Source: Anabaena lutea FACHB-196
GTDB lineage: Bacteria; Cyanobacteriota; Cyanobacteriia; Cyanobacteriales; Nostocaceae
Length of the DNA stretch: 64,000 nt
Direction of reading: 5' to 3'
NCBI RefSeq assembly: GCF_014698305.1
Contig: NZ_JACJST010000028.1
Location: 1-64,000 of the forward strand
A program made the translations under genes and the position numbers. Below, piece after piece: positions 1 through 9,264 of this stretch (position 1 is the stretch's first letter; each line of letters starts with the position of its first letter). The notes beneath the pieces were generated by a model. That model saw only the letters and a program-made list of their open reading frames with translations. It ran no database searches and had not been told where the DNA came from.

Positions 1-211
1 TAACAATTATATGATTCGAGTTCTCAGTTCCTGTTTCATTGACTCTACATTAGATTCCTCTCATCCCTTATGTCAAGCCTAATTGAGATGCTCTTACCCT
101 GATGCTCTAATACCGAACAGATGATTGAGAAAGAGGGAGAAAAAATTTTCCTATCTTCAAAAAATCTTTAAACCTTTTGTGTACAGTAAAAATATCTGAG
201 GTTAAAAGTCA

Positions 212-634
212 ATGGAAAGTCAGCTACAATCTTGTGTTCTTAATAAAGATGTTAAGAAAAGAATTTTGGTGATTGATGATAACGCTGATACCTTAATCTT
301 ATTACAGTGTGTTTTAGAAGATATATGTAAATGGGATGTAATCACAGTCAAATCAGCAGATGAAGGGTTAGTTAAAGCGACAACAGAAACATTAGATGTA
401 ATTATTCTCGATGGGGTCATGCCAGAAATGGATGCTTTAAATTTTTTAACCCAATTGAGAAGTAATCCAAACACGCAGACTTTACCAGTAATTCTGTTAA
501 CTGGGAGTATAATTATAGCCGAGCAAATTTCGTTTTTAGATTATAACGTTTCGGGAGTAATTATTAAACCCTTTGATCCTCTTTCTCTCTGTGAACAGGT
601 GGCTCAATTTCTCGGTTGGACAATAGCAATGTAA
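212..634 (+). CDS. Single-domain response regulator (CheY-like receiver)
   Basis: A 140-residue protein made of one receiver domain after about 18 extra N-terminal residues. The acidic pocket (VIDDN), the phospho-acceptor Asp (IILDGVMP), the conserved Thr (LLTGS) and Lys (IIKPFD) are all present, so it should be phosphorylated by a histidine kinase. There is no DNA-binding or enzymatic output domain, so it probably acts by protein-protein contact or in a phosphorelay. It lies about 570 bp upstream of a hybrid kinase on the same strand, which is a plausible partner but not demonstrably in the same operon. The start ATG follows a weak purine stretch (GAGGTTAAAAGTCA). Confidence 0.9.
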   Translation: MESQLQSCVLNKDVKKRILVIDDNADTLILLQCVLEDICKWDVITVKSADEGLVKATTETLDVIILDGVMPEMDALNFLTQLRSNPNTQTLPVILLTGSIIIAEQISFLDYNVSGVIIKPFDPLSLCEQVAQFLGWTIAM

Positions 635-1202
635 GTAGGTTAGCGTTAAAAATTGTCGTTATGGCAAGGCAAAAAGCAAGATGCAAAAAGCAAGAGTCAA
701 GAGAGTTTTACTTTGATTTTTTCACGCCGTTTTACTTAAAACTTTTTGCACAATTTTATAGCTGTAGCCAGGATAATTAGGACATTATTAATCCTTGAAA
801 CCTAGATACAGCACTTCCCGGTGTAATGAGGTACAAAAACCCAACCCATCCCCGCAAGCGATGAGGGGGCTATGATGTACTTCATAACAAAGGGATCTGC
901 TGTATAACAAGGCTTTCCCTCCAGCAAGACAGCCTTCTGCCTCCTGCTATAGAACCAACCTCATAAGCTGTTGTGCATTTAATTTGTACAAGTCTGGTGT
1001 GCAGGATGCCGACCCCACAGGATTTAACCATTTTAGGATTATCCAATTTAGGTGCGTAACAGCTTACCATTTACCCCCCGGTTTCGCTGTCCCCCATTGC
1101 TAAGGGAGGTCTATGGCAATTGAGCTTTTTTTGATGTGTATTACTTTTACTGAACTGTATTACCACTACCAGGTAAGTTGAAGTCAAGGAGGTTCGGTTT
1201 TT
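635..1202. other. Intergenic region without a convincing gene
   Basis: About 570 bp between the receiver gene and the hybrid kinase. The only open frame (minus strand, about 62 codons) has no recognisable product. I see AT-rich and short cyanobacterial repeat-like segments (for example around 840-875 and 1075-1110). A good ribosome binding site, AAGGAGG, ends about 10 nt before the kinase ATG at 1203. No RNA gene was recognised. Confidence 0.5.
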
Positions 1203-2938
1203 ATGTGTAATAAAATACCAAGGAATACACCAAATCATACCTTATGTAGTTATGTTTCCAGAGTGGAAGTATCAGAGAAGAAACTGGTAAAAAACGCTGA
1301 TAGTAAAACTTATACTTGTAATGCTAGTGATATGTTGCGTCAATTTGCAGAGAACATTACTGATGCAGTATTTTGGATGTCAGATATCCAGAATCATCAA
1401 CTCCTTTACGTTAGTCCTACTTATGAACGCATTTGGGGACGCTCTTGTTCTCTCTTATATGCCAATTTTTATGATTGGCTAGAAGCAATTCATACAGAAG
1501 ACCGTGAGCAGGTACGAACTATTTTCTGTGAGCAAGCGCATATAGGTGGTTATGACCAGGAGTATCGAATTATCCGTCCCGATGGCGAGATGCGGTGGAT
1601 ACGAGACCGGGGATTTCCAATTAAAGATGAATCGGGAGAACCTTATCGAGTAGTAGGTATAGCCGAAGACATTACTAACCGTAAACAAGCTGAAGTAGAA
1701 AAACAACTTTTGCTGCAACGAGAACAAGTTGAGGGGGCAGATGCAGAGAAAGCTAACCGCCTCAGAGATGATTTTTTCGCCATTATTTCTCACGAACTTC
1801 GTACCCCACTAAGTCCGATTCTGGGGTGGACTAAACTACTGATGAGCGGCAAGTTAAATGGGGAACAGACAACAGAAGCCTTAAAAAGTATTGAGCGCAA
1901 TACACAGGCTCAAGTGAAATTGATTGAAGATTTGCTAGATGTCTCCCGCATTCTCCACGGGAAAATTAGGCTGAATATTTGTCCAGTAAATTTGAGTTCT
2001 ATCATCTCTACTGCTATAGAAAAAGTCCGCCAGTCTACTGCAATTAATTCAATTCAACTAATTACTGATATAGACCCCGATGTAGGGCAAGTTAGCGGTG
2101 ATTTAACTCGCTTACAGCAGCTAATTGATCATCTCTTATCCAATGCTATTAAGTTTACGCCAGAGGGAGGAAGAGTTATCGTTGAACTGTCAAAAGTCAT
2201 AGAAACTAAAAAACCATTAACAGAGAGAAATTCAATTTCGGCTACCGATTATCCTGCTTATGCTCAAATCAAAATTAGCGATACAGGTAAAGGTATTAGC
2301 CCAGAATTTTTGCCACAAATATTTGAATATTTTAGGCAAGAGGATAGCACAATTACCAGAAAATTTAACGGGTTAGGGTTGGGACTGGCAATTGTTCGTA
2401 ACTTAGTTGAATTACACAACGGCACTGTTGAAGCAGAAAGTTCTGGTGTTGGCCACGGTGCAACCTTTACTGTCAGGCTACCGCTATTGGCTGCTGATGG
2501 CAACTTTCCTGATACTTGCCAGAGCCAGCCGACTAATGTATCTTTTAACTTGAGTGGCATGAAAATATTGGTTGTAGATGATGATACTGATTCACGGGAC
2601 TTTGTTGCCTTTGTGCTGAAACAGTCTGGAGCAGAAGTTACAGCAGTATCCGATGCCTTAAGCGGACTGCAAGCAATACCACAGTTAAAACCCAATGTTT
2701 TGATTAGTGATATTGGCATGCCGCACATGAATGGCTATGAACTGGTCAGAGAAATTAGAACCTGGACACTTGAACAAGGGGAAAAATTCCCGCGATCGCC
2801 CTGACTGCATATACTGAAGAATTTGAGCAACGACAGGCATTGGAGGCGGGGTTTCAAATGCATATATCCAAACCAGTAGAACCAGAGGCTTTAACAACTG
2901 CTGTTGGGCAAGTGTTAGGGATAGCAACAGAGATATGA
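1203..2938 (+). pseudogene. PAS-hybrid sensor histidine kinase, frameshifted in its receiver domain
   Basis: Domains in order: a PAS/PAC domain (about residues 45-160), HisKA with the H-box SHELRTPL (about 195), and HATPase with N-box SNAIKFTP, G1 SDTGKGI and G2 [11 protein letters not shown]-terminal receiver follows with VVDDDTDS and the phospho-acceptor in LISDIGMP. The uninterrupted frame stops at 2804, inside the receiver, after EKFPRSP. In the +1 frame the expected rest of the receiver continues without a stop to 2938 (ALTAYTEEF..., then the conserved Lys-Pro in HISKPVEP). The break sits at A5 (2782-2786): one more A would restore EKIPAIALTAY. It could be a real mutation, a sequencing error at a homopolymer, or slippage. 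The kinase core is intact either way. No transmembrane segment is seen, so it is likely cytoplasmic. Confidence 0.85.
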
Positions 2939-3330
2939 ACTATTTGCACAATGAACCCAGTGCGGCTGATAATCCTCCATCTGGTGCTTTTTCTTGTAAC
3001 GCTTGCCATAGACGGCATTTTTACAATAGTTGATCATTTAAAGTCTTATTTTTTAATTGGCTTGTAGTCAGGGCTACAGCCTTACTGTGAATTGCCAAAG
3101 TTCAGGCAGCGCCTTTTTTGACAAGCCCCTTCGGAGCGAGAAGAGGAAACAGAAAAGAGAATTAGCCCAGAAGAAAGGTTTAAAGCCGAACTTCGTTCCG
3201 CTGCGAAGTTAGCCCCTTGTGGGCGGCTTAGTTTTCCCTGTTGCCCGTTGCCTGTTCCCTATTCCCTTTCATCCTACATCATGGAATCATGTCGTCTCCG
3301 TGTCTGGAGCGTCTGTAAAGTGAAATGGAA
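2939..3330. other. Intergenic region with palindromic repeat
   Basis: About 390 bp without a gene, between two convergent genes. It contains a short repeat rich in inverted segments (3120-3235, for example CGAACTTCG next to CTGCGAAG) and a tract of near-repeats of the type TTGCCTGTTCCCTATTCCC (3240-3270), both typical of dispersed cyanobacterial intergenic repeats. Small plus-strand open frames here overlap the 3' end of miaB and are not believed. Confidence 0.5.
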
Positions 3331-4695
3331 TTACACTGTTACGACTTGCCGTACTTCCACTGGTTCCCCAGTCAAGCTAAAGGGGCGAACTTCAGTAATT
3401 TTCACTTTTACTATTTGCCCTTTAAGTTCATTGATATCGCCGCTGAAGAAAGTCAGACGATTACCGCGAGTGCGTCCCATTACTTGGGTTTGATCTTTGG
3501 TATTTTGGTCTTCAACTAGTATTTCTTCAATTCTGCCAAAATAACGTTGCGATCGCTCGGCGGCTTTGACATTGACGAGATGATTTAATCTTTGCAAGCG
3601 ATCGCTCTTGACTTCTTCACTCAATTGATTATCCCACAAGGCCGCAGGTGTTCCCGGACGAGGTGAATAAGCAGCAGTATTCAACAAATCAAAACCAATA
3701 TCATCCACCAATTTCAGCGTATTTTCAAACTGTTCCTCTGTCTCTCCCGGAAAACCCACAATTGCATCTCCACTAATCGACGCATCGGGCATATAGCGGC
3801 GGATAGTATCAATAATCCGGCGATATTTCTCTTGGGTATAACCTCGTGACATCGCCTTTAATAGCTCGTTATCCCCAGATTGAAAAGGAATATGAAAATG
3901 TTCGCACACCTTCGGCAACTCTGCACAAGCCTTAATTAGTCGTTCTGTAAAATAACGGGGATGACTTGTAGCAAAACGTAACCGTTCAATCCCTGGCACA
4001 TCATGTACATAATACAGTAAATCTGTCAATGTGTGCAGGTGACGACCTTCAGGAGTTGCACCTGGTAAATCTCTGCCGTAAGCATCAATATTTTGACCGA
4101 GTAGGGTAATTTCTTTATAACCTTGTTTACCTAATTCTGTGATTTCCGCCCGAATAGCCTCTGGTGTCCGAGACTGTTCCACACCACGCACGTTAGGAAC
4201 TACGCAATAAGTACAACGTTCGTTACAGCCATAAATCACATTTACCCAAGCTGTCACCTGACTATCTCGGCGTGGTTGGGTGATATCTTCCATGATATGC
4301 ACCTCTTCTGTAGCCACAACCTGATTGCCTTCAAAAACTGACTCTAGCAAATCTTTGAGACGATTAGCGTGTTGTGGCCCCATCACCAAATCTAATTCTG
4401 GCACACGTCGCAATAAAGCTTCTCCTTCCTGCTGGGCAACGCAACCAGCTACAATTAAAGTTAAATCTGGCTGTTCATGTTTGCGCTTTGCTTGTCTACC
4501 AAGATAAGAATAAACTTTCTGCTCGGCATTATCCCGAATTGTACAAGTATTATAAAGAATTACATCTGCATGATTTGGGTCTTCTGACCACTCAAAGCCC
4601 ATGTCTTCTAAGATGCCTGCCATGCGCTCTGAGTCGGCTTTATTCATTTGGCAACCGAAGGTAGTAATGTGGTAGCGGCGGGATGAAGTGGTCAT
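3331..4695 (-). CDS. miaB: tRNA-2-methylthio-N6-dimethylallyladenosine synthase MiaB
   Basis: A radical SAM methylthiotransferase that adds the 2-methylthio group to i6A37 of tRNAs reading UNN codons. The protein has 454 residues, the usual length. The N-terminal MTTase domain has its three cluster Cys ([28 protein letters not shown]). The radical SAM motif CxxxCxxC is [10 protein letters not shown]-terminal TRAM domain follows ([10 protein letters not shown] to the end, including [11 protein letters not shown]). The family is split into MiaB, MtaB and RimO; the N-terminal [11 protein letters not shown] and the overall pattern fit MiaB best. It appears monocistronic, with no close neighbour on the same strand. 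Confidence 0.95.
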   Translation of the reverse strand: MTTSSRRYHITTFGCQMNKADSERMAGILEDMGFEWSEDPNHADVILYNTCTIRDNAEQKVYSYLGRQAKRKHEQPDLTLIVAGCVAQQEGEALLRRVPELDLVMGPQHANRLKDLLESVFEGNQVVATEEVHIMEDITQPRRDSQVTAWVNVIYGCNERCTYCVVPNVRGVEQSRTPEAIRAEITELGKQGYKEITLLGQNIDAYGRDLPGATPEGRHLHTLTDLLYYVHDVPGIERLRFATSHPRYFTERLIKACAELPKVCEHFHIPFQSGDNELLKAMSRGYTQEKYRRIIDTIRRYMPDASISGDAIVGFPGETEEQFENTLKLVDDIGFDLLNTAAYSPRPGTPAALWDNQLSEEVKSDRLQRLNHLVNVKAAERSQRYFGRIEEILVEDQNTKDQTQVMGRTRGNRLTFFSGDINELKGQIVKVKITEVRPFSLTGEPVEVRQVVTV

Positions 4696-4858
4696 GGGGA
4701 ATTACGCTTAGTCAGTTATTGTATTTTACGTCCATTTATCATTCTATCGAAAGCTCTAGGTTACAGTGTAGATGGTTCACAAGTGTAAGCGCCCAAACTG
4801 AAACAGCCTGAGCGCTTGACTAATAGGTTGCAGAGAAAATTCTGCTGTGTGAATCGAA

Positions 4859-5221
4859 TTAAACAGGCATCATTTGCATAGATCTGCAAGATTCAGCACA
4901 CTTGCGACAAGCAGCAGCACATTCCATCATTTTTCTATCGTCGCTCATCTTTTCACAAGCTGTTGCACAGCGATCGCACATTTCTGCACAAAGCATACAA
5001 GTGCGTCCCATTAACTCGGAACCACTCATGATCATATTTGTACACATCATGCACATTTCCGAGCAATCGCGCATTATGCTCATCATGGTCATATCCATAT
5101 GCTTACCGCCTTTGCTCATACAGTAAGCCATAGTTTCCATGCACATTTTGTGACATTCCATGCAAGCGTTCATAGCTGTTTGCATTTGGGAAGTCATAGA
5201 TTCATTCATCATCATCATCAT
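4859..5221 (-). CDS. Cys/Met-rich four-helix bundle copper-binding protein (DUF326-like)
   Basis: A 120-residue protein with Cys and Met spread along predicted helices in CxxC/CxxxC spacing (MECHKMC, CSEMCMMC, CMLCAEMCDRC, CAAACRKCAESC). This matches the four-helix bundle copper-storage or ferredoxin-like DUF326 family (Csp type), whose members bind many Cu(I) ions through Cys lining a bundle. Met content is unusually high, including a run of five Met at the N terminus. Because of that run the exact start is uncertain; AGGAG lies 8 nt before the first ATG and supports 5221. There is no signal peptide, so it is probably cytosolic, as for Csp3-type proteins. A role in copper buffering is inferred from family resemblance. 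Confidence 0.8.
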   Translation of the reverse strand: MMMMMNESMTSQMQTAMNACMECHKMCMETMAYCMSKGGKHMDMTMMSIMRDCSEMCMMCTNMIMSGSELMGRTCMLCAEMCDRCATACEKMSDDRKMMECAAACRKCAESCRSMQMMPV

Positions 5222-5625
5222 AGGAAGTACTCCTGATTTTCTGATATATATTGACAGCCCTTAGTTGGACTTACTTCAACATTAGTTCAAATTTTTTAAG
5301 AGTCAATAGGGTTTTTGATCCTGAATTCATAAGCTCATAATTCCGATATAATTACCGGACTTTATTTAAGGTTATATATAAGTTAGTGATGATTTTTTCC
5401 GAAGTTCTTACAAAATAAGGCTGACAACCTCTCGTATCCAACTTGAGATTCGTCAACCCATTAAACTTCACAGATAGGAATCCAAACAGAAAGCTATTTA
5501 TTACTAAATATTAATGTCATCAATTTTTGATATTTGTGCCAAAATGGCTTTTATTCAATTCTATAAAGGCAGAAGTTTTAGTTTTTAGATAACATCTTTT
5601 TAGCTTCTGCCATCTACCTTAGAGC
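5222..5625. other. Intergenic region, promoter side of the copper-protein gene
   Basis: About 400 bp of AT-rich sequence between two minus-strand genes. It must hold the promoter of the four-helix protein gene and the 3' end of the transsulfuration operon. I see no convincing operator, RNA gene or terminator. Confidence 0.4.
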
Positions 5626-6768
5626 TTATTTATCAGCCAAAGCATTTTCCACATCAGCTTGCAAATCTAGATAATGCTCAATTCCCACAGAAAGTCTGAC
5701 TAAATTATCCTTAATACCCCGTTTTAGTCTTTCTGCTTCTGGTAAAGAACCATGAGTCATTTTGGCTGGATAGCAAAGTAATGATTCCACTCCTCCTAAA
5801 CTTTCTGCTAACAAAAATAATTGCAGTCGAGAAGCAAATCTTTCTACTTCCGTCAAACCACCCTTTAATTCCAAACTAATCATCCCCCCAAAGCCAGACA
5901 TTTGCTCTTTTGCCAGATGATATTGTTCATGAGTTGGCAAACCTGGATAATAAATACGTTCAACTTTGGGATGCTTTTCTAAATATTTCGCCAAAAACAA
6001 AGCATTTTTTTCATGTTCGCGCATTCGCACCGCTAAAGTTTTAATTCCTCGCAACACTAACCAACTATCAAAGGGACTGGGAACCGCACCAATGGCATTT
6101 TGATAAAACTTGAGTTGTTGGTATAGTTCCTCATTAGAGGTGACAACTGCACCACCAATAATATCGCTATGTCCACCTAGATATTTAGTTGTGCTGTGAA
6201 CAACAATATCTGCACCTAAATTTAAAGGTTGTTGGAAATAAGGACTAGCAAAGGTATTATCAACTACTAAGATGATATTATTTTGATGGGCAAAATTTGC
6301 CAATGCAGCAATATCAATAATTTTTAATAGCGGGTTTGTTGGTGTTTCAATCCAAATCAATTTTGTATTAGATTGAATGGCGCTTTCAAAATCATGGATG
6401 TTATCAATATCGACATAAGTCGTATCTACGCCCCAATTTTTGACTACCTTTTCTAATAACCGATAAGTTCCTCCATACAAATCATCACCAGCAACAATAT
6501 GATCACCTGTTTTCAGAAGACTTAATACAGTTGTAGTTGCAGCCAAACCAGAAGCAAAAGCCAACCCGAATTTAGCATTTTCCAGAGAAGCTAAAGCATC
6601 TTCCAAAGCTTGGCGGGTGGGGTTTCCTGTGCGAGAATATTCATAACCTTTGTGCTGGCCAATTGCTTCTTGTTCATAGGTAGAAGTTAAATAAATTGGT
6701 ACAATTACCGCTCCAGTTTGAGGATCTGGTTTTTGTCCTTCGTGAATTGCTCTAGTTTCAAATTCCAT
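5626..6768 (-). CDS. Cystathionine gamma-lyase / gamma-synthase family PLP enzyme
   Basis: A 380-residue Cys/Met-metabolism PLP enzyme. Visible landmarks are the N-terminal YEYSRTGNPTR motif, the phosphate-binding ASGLAA segment, the Asp contacting the PLP ring (VVDNTFASP) and the PLP-lysine in HSTTKYLGGHSD. Family members catalyse gamma-replacement (MetB) or gamma-elimination of cystathionine. Sequence alone does not separate these. The gene lies 80 bp downstream of a cystathionine beta-synthase on the same strand, which favours cystathionine gamma-lyase in reverse transsulfuration (homocysteine to cysteine). The interval between the two genes carries a heptamer tandem repeat. Confidence 0.88.
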   Translation of the reverse strand: MEFETRAIHEGQKPDPQTGAVIVPIYLTSTYEQEAIGQHKGYEYSRTGNPTRQALEDALASLENAKFGLAFASGLAATTTVLSLLKTGDHIVAGDDLYGGTYRLLEKVVKNWGVDTTYVDIDNIHDFESAIQSNTKLIWIETPTNPLLKIIDIAALANFAHQNNIILVVDNTFASPYFQQPLNLGADIVVHSTTKYLGGHSDIIGGAVVTSNEELYQQLKFYQNAIGAVPSPFDSWLVLRGIKTLAVRMREHEKNALFLAKYLEKHPKVERIYYPGLPTHEQYHLAKEQMSGFGGMISLELKGGLTEVERFASRLQLFLLAESLGGVESLLCYPAKMTHGSLPEAERLKRGIKDNLVRLSVGIEHYLDLQADVENALADK

Positions 6769-6818
6769 TATTTTCTCTTTCTTATTCCTGGGGTTTTAAC
6801 TGTGTCAGCCTAATGTGT

Positions 6819-6858
6819 AATTACGAATTACGAATTACGAATTACGAATTACGAATTA
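6819..6858. repeat. Short tandem repeat, 7-bp unit AATTACG
   Basis: Five complete AATTACG copies plus a partial one. This is the heptameric repeat class common between genes in heterocystous cyanobacteria. It runs into the end of the cystathionine beta-synthase gene and supplies its last codons and the stop. Confidence 0.95.
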
Positions 6859-8210
6859 GTTTGACTAATCCAATATTTAATTAAATCGGCTCTGGTAATT
6901 AAGCCAGTGGGGACATCATCATGGGTAATTATAATTCCTGTTGTTCCTGATAATAGAACTCGGTAAGCTTCAGAAATATCAACTTCTTCATCTAATAGCG
7001 GTAATGGTTTACCCATAACTGCGGAAACTTCTTGATTAGAAAAGTTGATCCCATCATGTAAACATTTCATCAAAGATGCTTCATTCAAACTACCTAATAC
7101 ATGATGATTATCAATTACAGGTAACTGGGAAATATTTAGTTTTTGCAGTAAGTTGGTAGCCGTGCTTAAAGTGTCACGAGAAGTAACGGAAATGAGTGAG
7201 GGGAAATCTGTTTTTTGTGAGAGAATTTCTCCTACTCTAATAGTTCTGGCTTTTGTTCCTTCCCAAAAACCATTTTCCTGCATCCAAACATCAGAATAAA
7301 TTTTATTGATGTAGTTTCTGCCTGTGTCTGGTAACAGCACAACAATATATTTAGGTTCGGTTAATCTGGCTGCATATTTGAGAGCGGCAGCTACTGCTGT
7401 TCCACAAGAACCTCCCACTAATAAGCCTTCTTCTCGTGCGAGACGACGCGCCATATTAAAGGATTCTTTATCACTGACGCGAACCATTTCATCAACTAAT
7501 TGACGATTAAATGTTTTAGGAATAAAGTCTTCGCCAATGCCTTCAACTTTGTAAGATTTGGGACTATCACCAGAGAGAATTGATCCTTCAGGATCTGCAC
7601 CGACAATGGTAATATTGGGGTTTTGTTCTTTGAGATATTTAGCAACTCCAGAAATTGTTCCTCCTGTTCCCATGCCGGCGACAAAAACATCTATTTTTCC
7701 GTTACTATCTGCCCAAATTTCTGGGGCTGTGCTGAGATAATGGGCAAGGGGATTATTGGGGTTTTCAAATTGATTTGGTCGATACGCACCGGGAATTTCT
7801 TTAGCGAGTCTATCGGCTACGCCGTTATAACTTTCGGGTGAATCGGGTGCTACAGATGTGGGGGTAACTACAACTTCTGCGCCGTAAGCTTTGAGCAGAT
7901 TTATTTTATCTTGGCTCATTTTATCGGGCATAACAAATATGCAACGATATTTTTTGACTGCGGCGATAAGTGCAAGTCCGACTCCTGTGTTACCTGCGGT
8001 GGCTTCGATGATGGTTCCACCTGGTTGTAATTGTCCTGATGTTTCGGCGGCTTCTATCATGGACAGGGCGATTCTATCTTTGGTACTCCCGCCAGGATTG
8101 AGATATTCGACTTTGGTGTAAATGGTTGAGGAAATGTCTTCTGTAATGCGGTTGAGTTTGACTAATGGGGTTCTGCCGATGGTTTGTAGGATATTATCGT
8201 AGGTTGCCAT
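6849..8210 (-). CDS. Cystathionine beta-synthase with C-terminal CBS domain pair
   Basis: A 453-residue fold-type II PLP enzyme. The catalytic part (about 1-320) has GRTPLVKLN, the PLP-lysine in GGSTKDRIA, the Asn-containing substrate loop TAGNTG and the glycine-rich phosphate loop GTGGTISG. Two CBS motifs follow (about 335-450), as in full-length cystathionine beta-synthases, where they may bind adenosyl ligands. It condenses serine with homocysteine to cystathionine. It is the first gene of a probable two-gene operon with the downstream gamma-lyase/synthase. The last residues and the TAA stop fall inside a heptamer tandem repeat, so the C terminus (…QTNS) may vary between strains. O-acetylserine-dependent CysK is a less likely alternative because of the CBS domains. 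Confidence 0.9.
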   Translation of the reverse strand: MATYDNILQTIGRTPLVKLNRITEDISSTIYTKVEYLNPGGSTKDRIALSMIEAAETSGQLQPGGTIIEATAGNTGVGLALIAAVKKYRCIFVMPDKMSQDKINLLKAYGAEVVVTPTSVAPDSPESYNGVADRLAKEIPGAYRPNQFENPNNPLAHYLSTAPEIWADSNGKIDVFVAGMGTGGTISGVAKYLKEQNPNITIVGADPEGSILSGDSPKSYKVEGIGEDFIPKTFNRQLVDEMVRVSDKESFNMARRLAREEGLLVGGSCGTAVAAALKYAARLTEPKYIVVLLPDTGRNYINKIYSDVWMQENGFWEGTKARTIRVGEILSQKTDFPSLISVTSRDTLSTATNLLQKLNISQLPVIDNHHVLGSLNEASLMKCLHDGINFSNQEVSAVMGKPLPLLDEEVDISEAYRVLLSGTTGIIITHDDVPTGLITRADLIKYWISQTNS

Positions 8211-8451
8211 GATTCCTCGTTGTTAGTGAGAGGATTTTGGTGGTGATGGATTTTTAAGAGAAAGGAACCGCAGAGGCGCTGAGAACGCAGAGAGAATGGG
8301 CAACATTTAAATTACTAAAATTCGATAGTGTTAATGTAGTATATCCGATTTTGACTTTAAGGAATACAAGTTTTGAACTTATAGATTGATTCTTGATACA
8401 GTATTGATGCTGACCTATAGGAACTATTGAAGGTTATCAACCCGAATCACC

Positions 8452-9075
8452 ATGAAATCTCTGCATCGTCCTGATTTATATAGCTGGTCTTGTTTCAACC
8501 CTGCAAGGAATATTGATTTTAATGGGTTCGCCTGGATTCGTCCAGAGGGTAATATCTTGATTGATCCAGTAGCTTTATCAAACCATGATTGGAATCATCT
8601 GGAATCTCTCGGTGGTGTGGTTTGGATTATTTTGACGAATTCGGATCATTTGAGATCAGCCAAGGAAATTGCTAATCAAACCTATGCCAAGATTGCTGTC
8701 CCTGCTGGGGAAAAAGAGTATTTTCCGATTTTATGCGATGCCTGCGGTGATGGAAGCTATCGCTGGTTGACTGATGGTGAGGAGTTTGTCCCTGGACTGA
8801 AGGTGATAGAAATGCAAGGTTCTAAAACTCCTGGTGAGTTGGCGTTGCTGTTGGAGGAAACGACCTTGATTACTGGGGATTTAGTGCGATCGCACAAAGC
8901 CGGTACTTTAACTATTTTACCAGATGAAAAGCTGATGAATCGAGATCAAGCTGTGGCTTCTGTTCGCAGGTTGGCAGGTTTGGAGAAGGTGGAAGCGGTG
9001 CTAGTAGGTGATGGTTGGTCTGTTTTTCGAGATGGTAGGGAACGATTGCAGGAGTTGGTAGCGACTTTGGGGTGA
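8452..9075 (+). CDS. Metallo-beta-lactamase-fold protein with incomplete metal site
   Basis: A 207-residue protein with the strand pattern of a small MBL-fold domain. The normal HxHxDH motif reads LTNSDH, so the first two His are missing while Asp-His remain. The later Asp is kept (ITGDLVRSH), and a final GHG-like segment reads GDG. Related proteins occur in cyanobacteria annotated simply as MBL-fold hydrolases. No substrate can be assigned and a mononuclear or non-catalytic role is possible. The ATG at 8452 follows AT-rich sequence without a strong ribosome binding site. It stands alone between the transsulfuration operon (divergent) and the long membrane-protein gene. Confidence 0.7.
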   Translation: MKSLHRPDLYSWSCFNPARNIDFNGFAWIRPEGNILIDPVALSNHDWNHLESLGGVVWIILTNSDHLRSAKEIANQTYAKIAVPAGEKEYFPILCDACGDGSYRWLTDGEEFVPGLKVIEMQGSKTPGELALLLEETTLITGDLVRSHKAGTLTILPDEKLMNRDQAVASVRRLAGLEKVEAVLVGDGWSVFRDGRERLQELVATLG

Positions 9076-9264
9076 TGTGGAGGACGGAGAGCGATCGCAT
9101 GACTTCAGAACAACATGGTACAAAATTTAACGTAGGCTGGAAAATGCTCACTTTATACTGTGTAAGTATCTACTACTCTAATTAAGAAGCCTTTTCAAGT
9201 TAGACATATTCGCCTAAAAACTGCCTTCTTTCATTTTGAAAAATTTCAGTTGATTAGAATACAT

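Noticed and set aside
3248-3519. Plus-strand frames near the miaB 3' end
   Set aside because: They are antisense to miaB and repeat sequence, with no homology pattern.
6819-6858. Possible CRISPR-like array
   Set aside because: The repeats are contiguous 7-bp units without spacers, as are those at 27400; they are short tandem repeats. No cas genes were seen.
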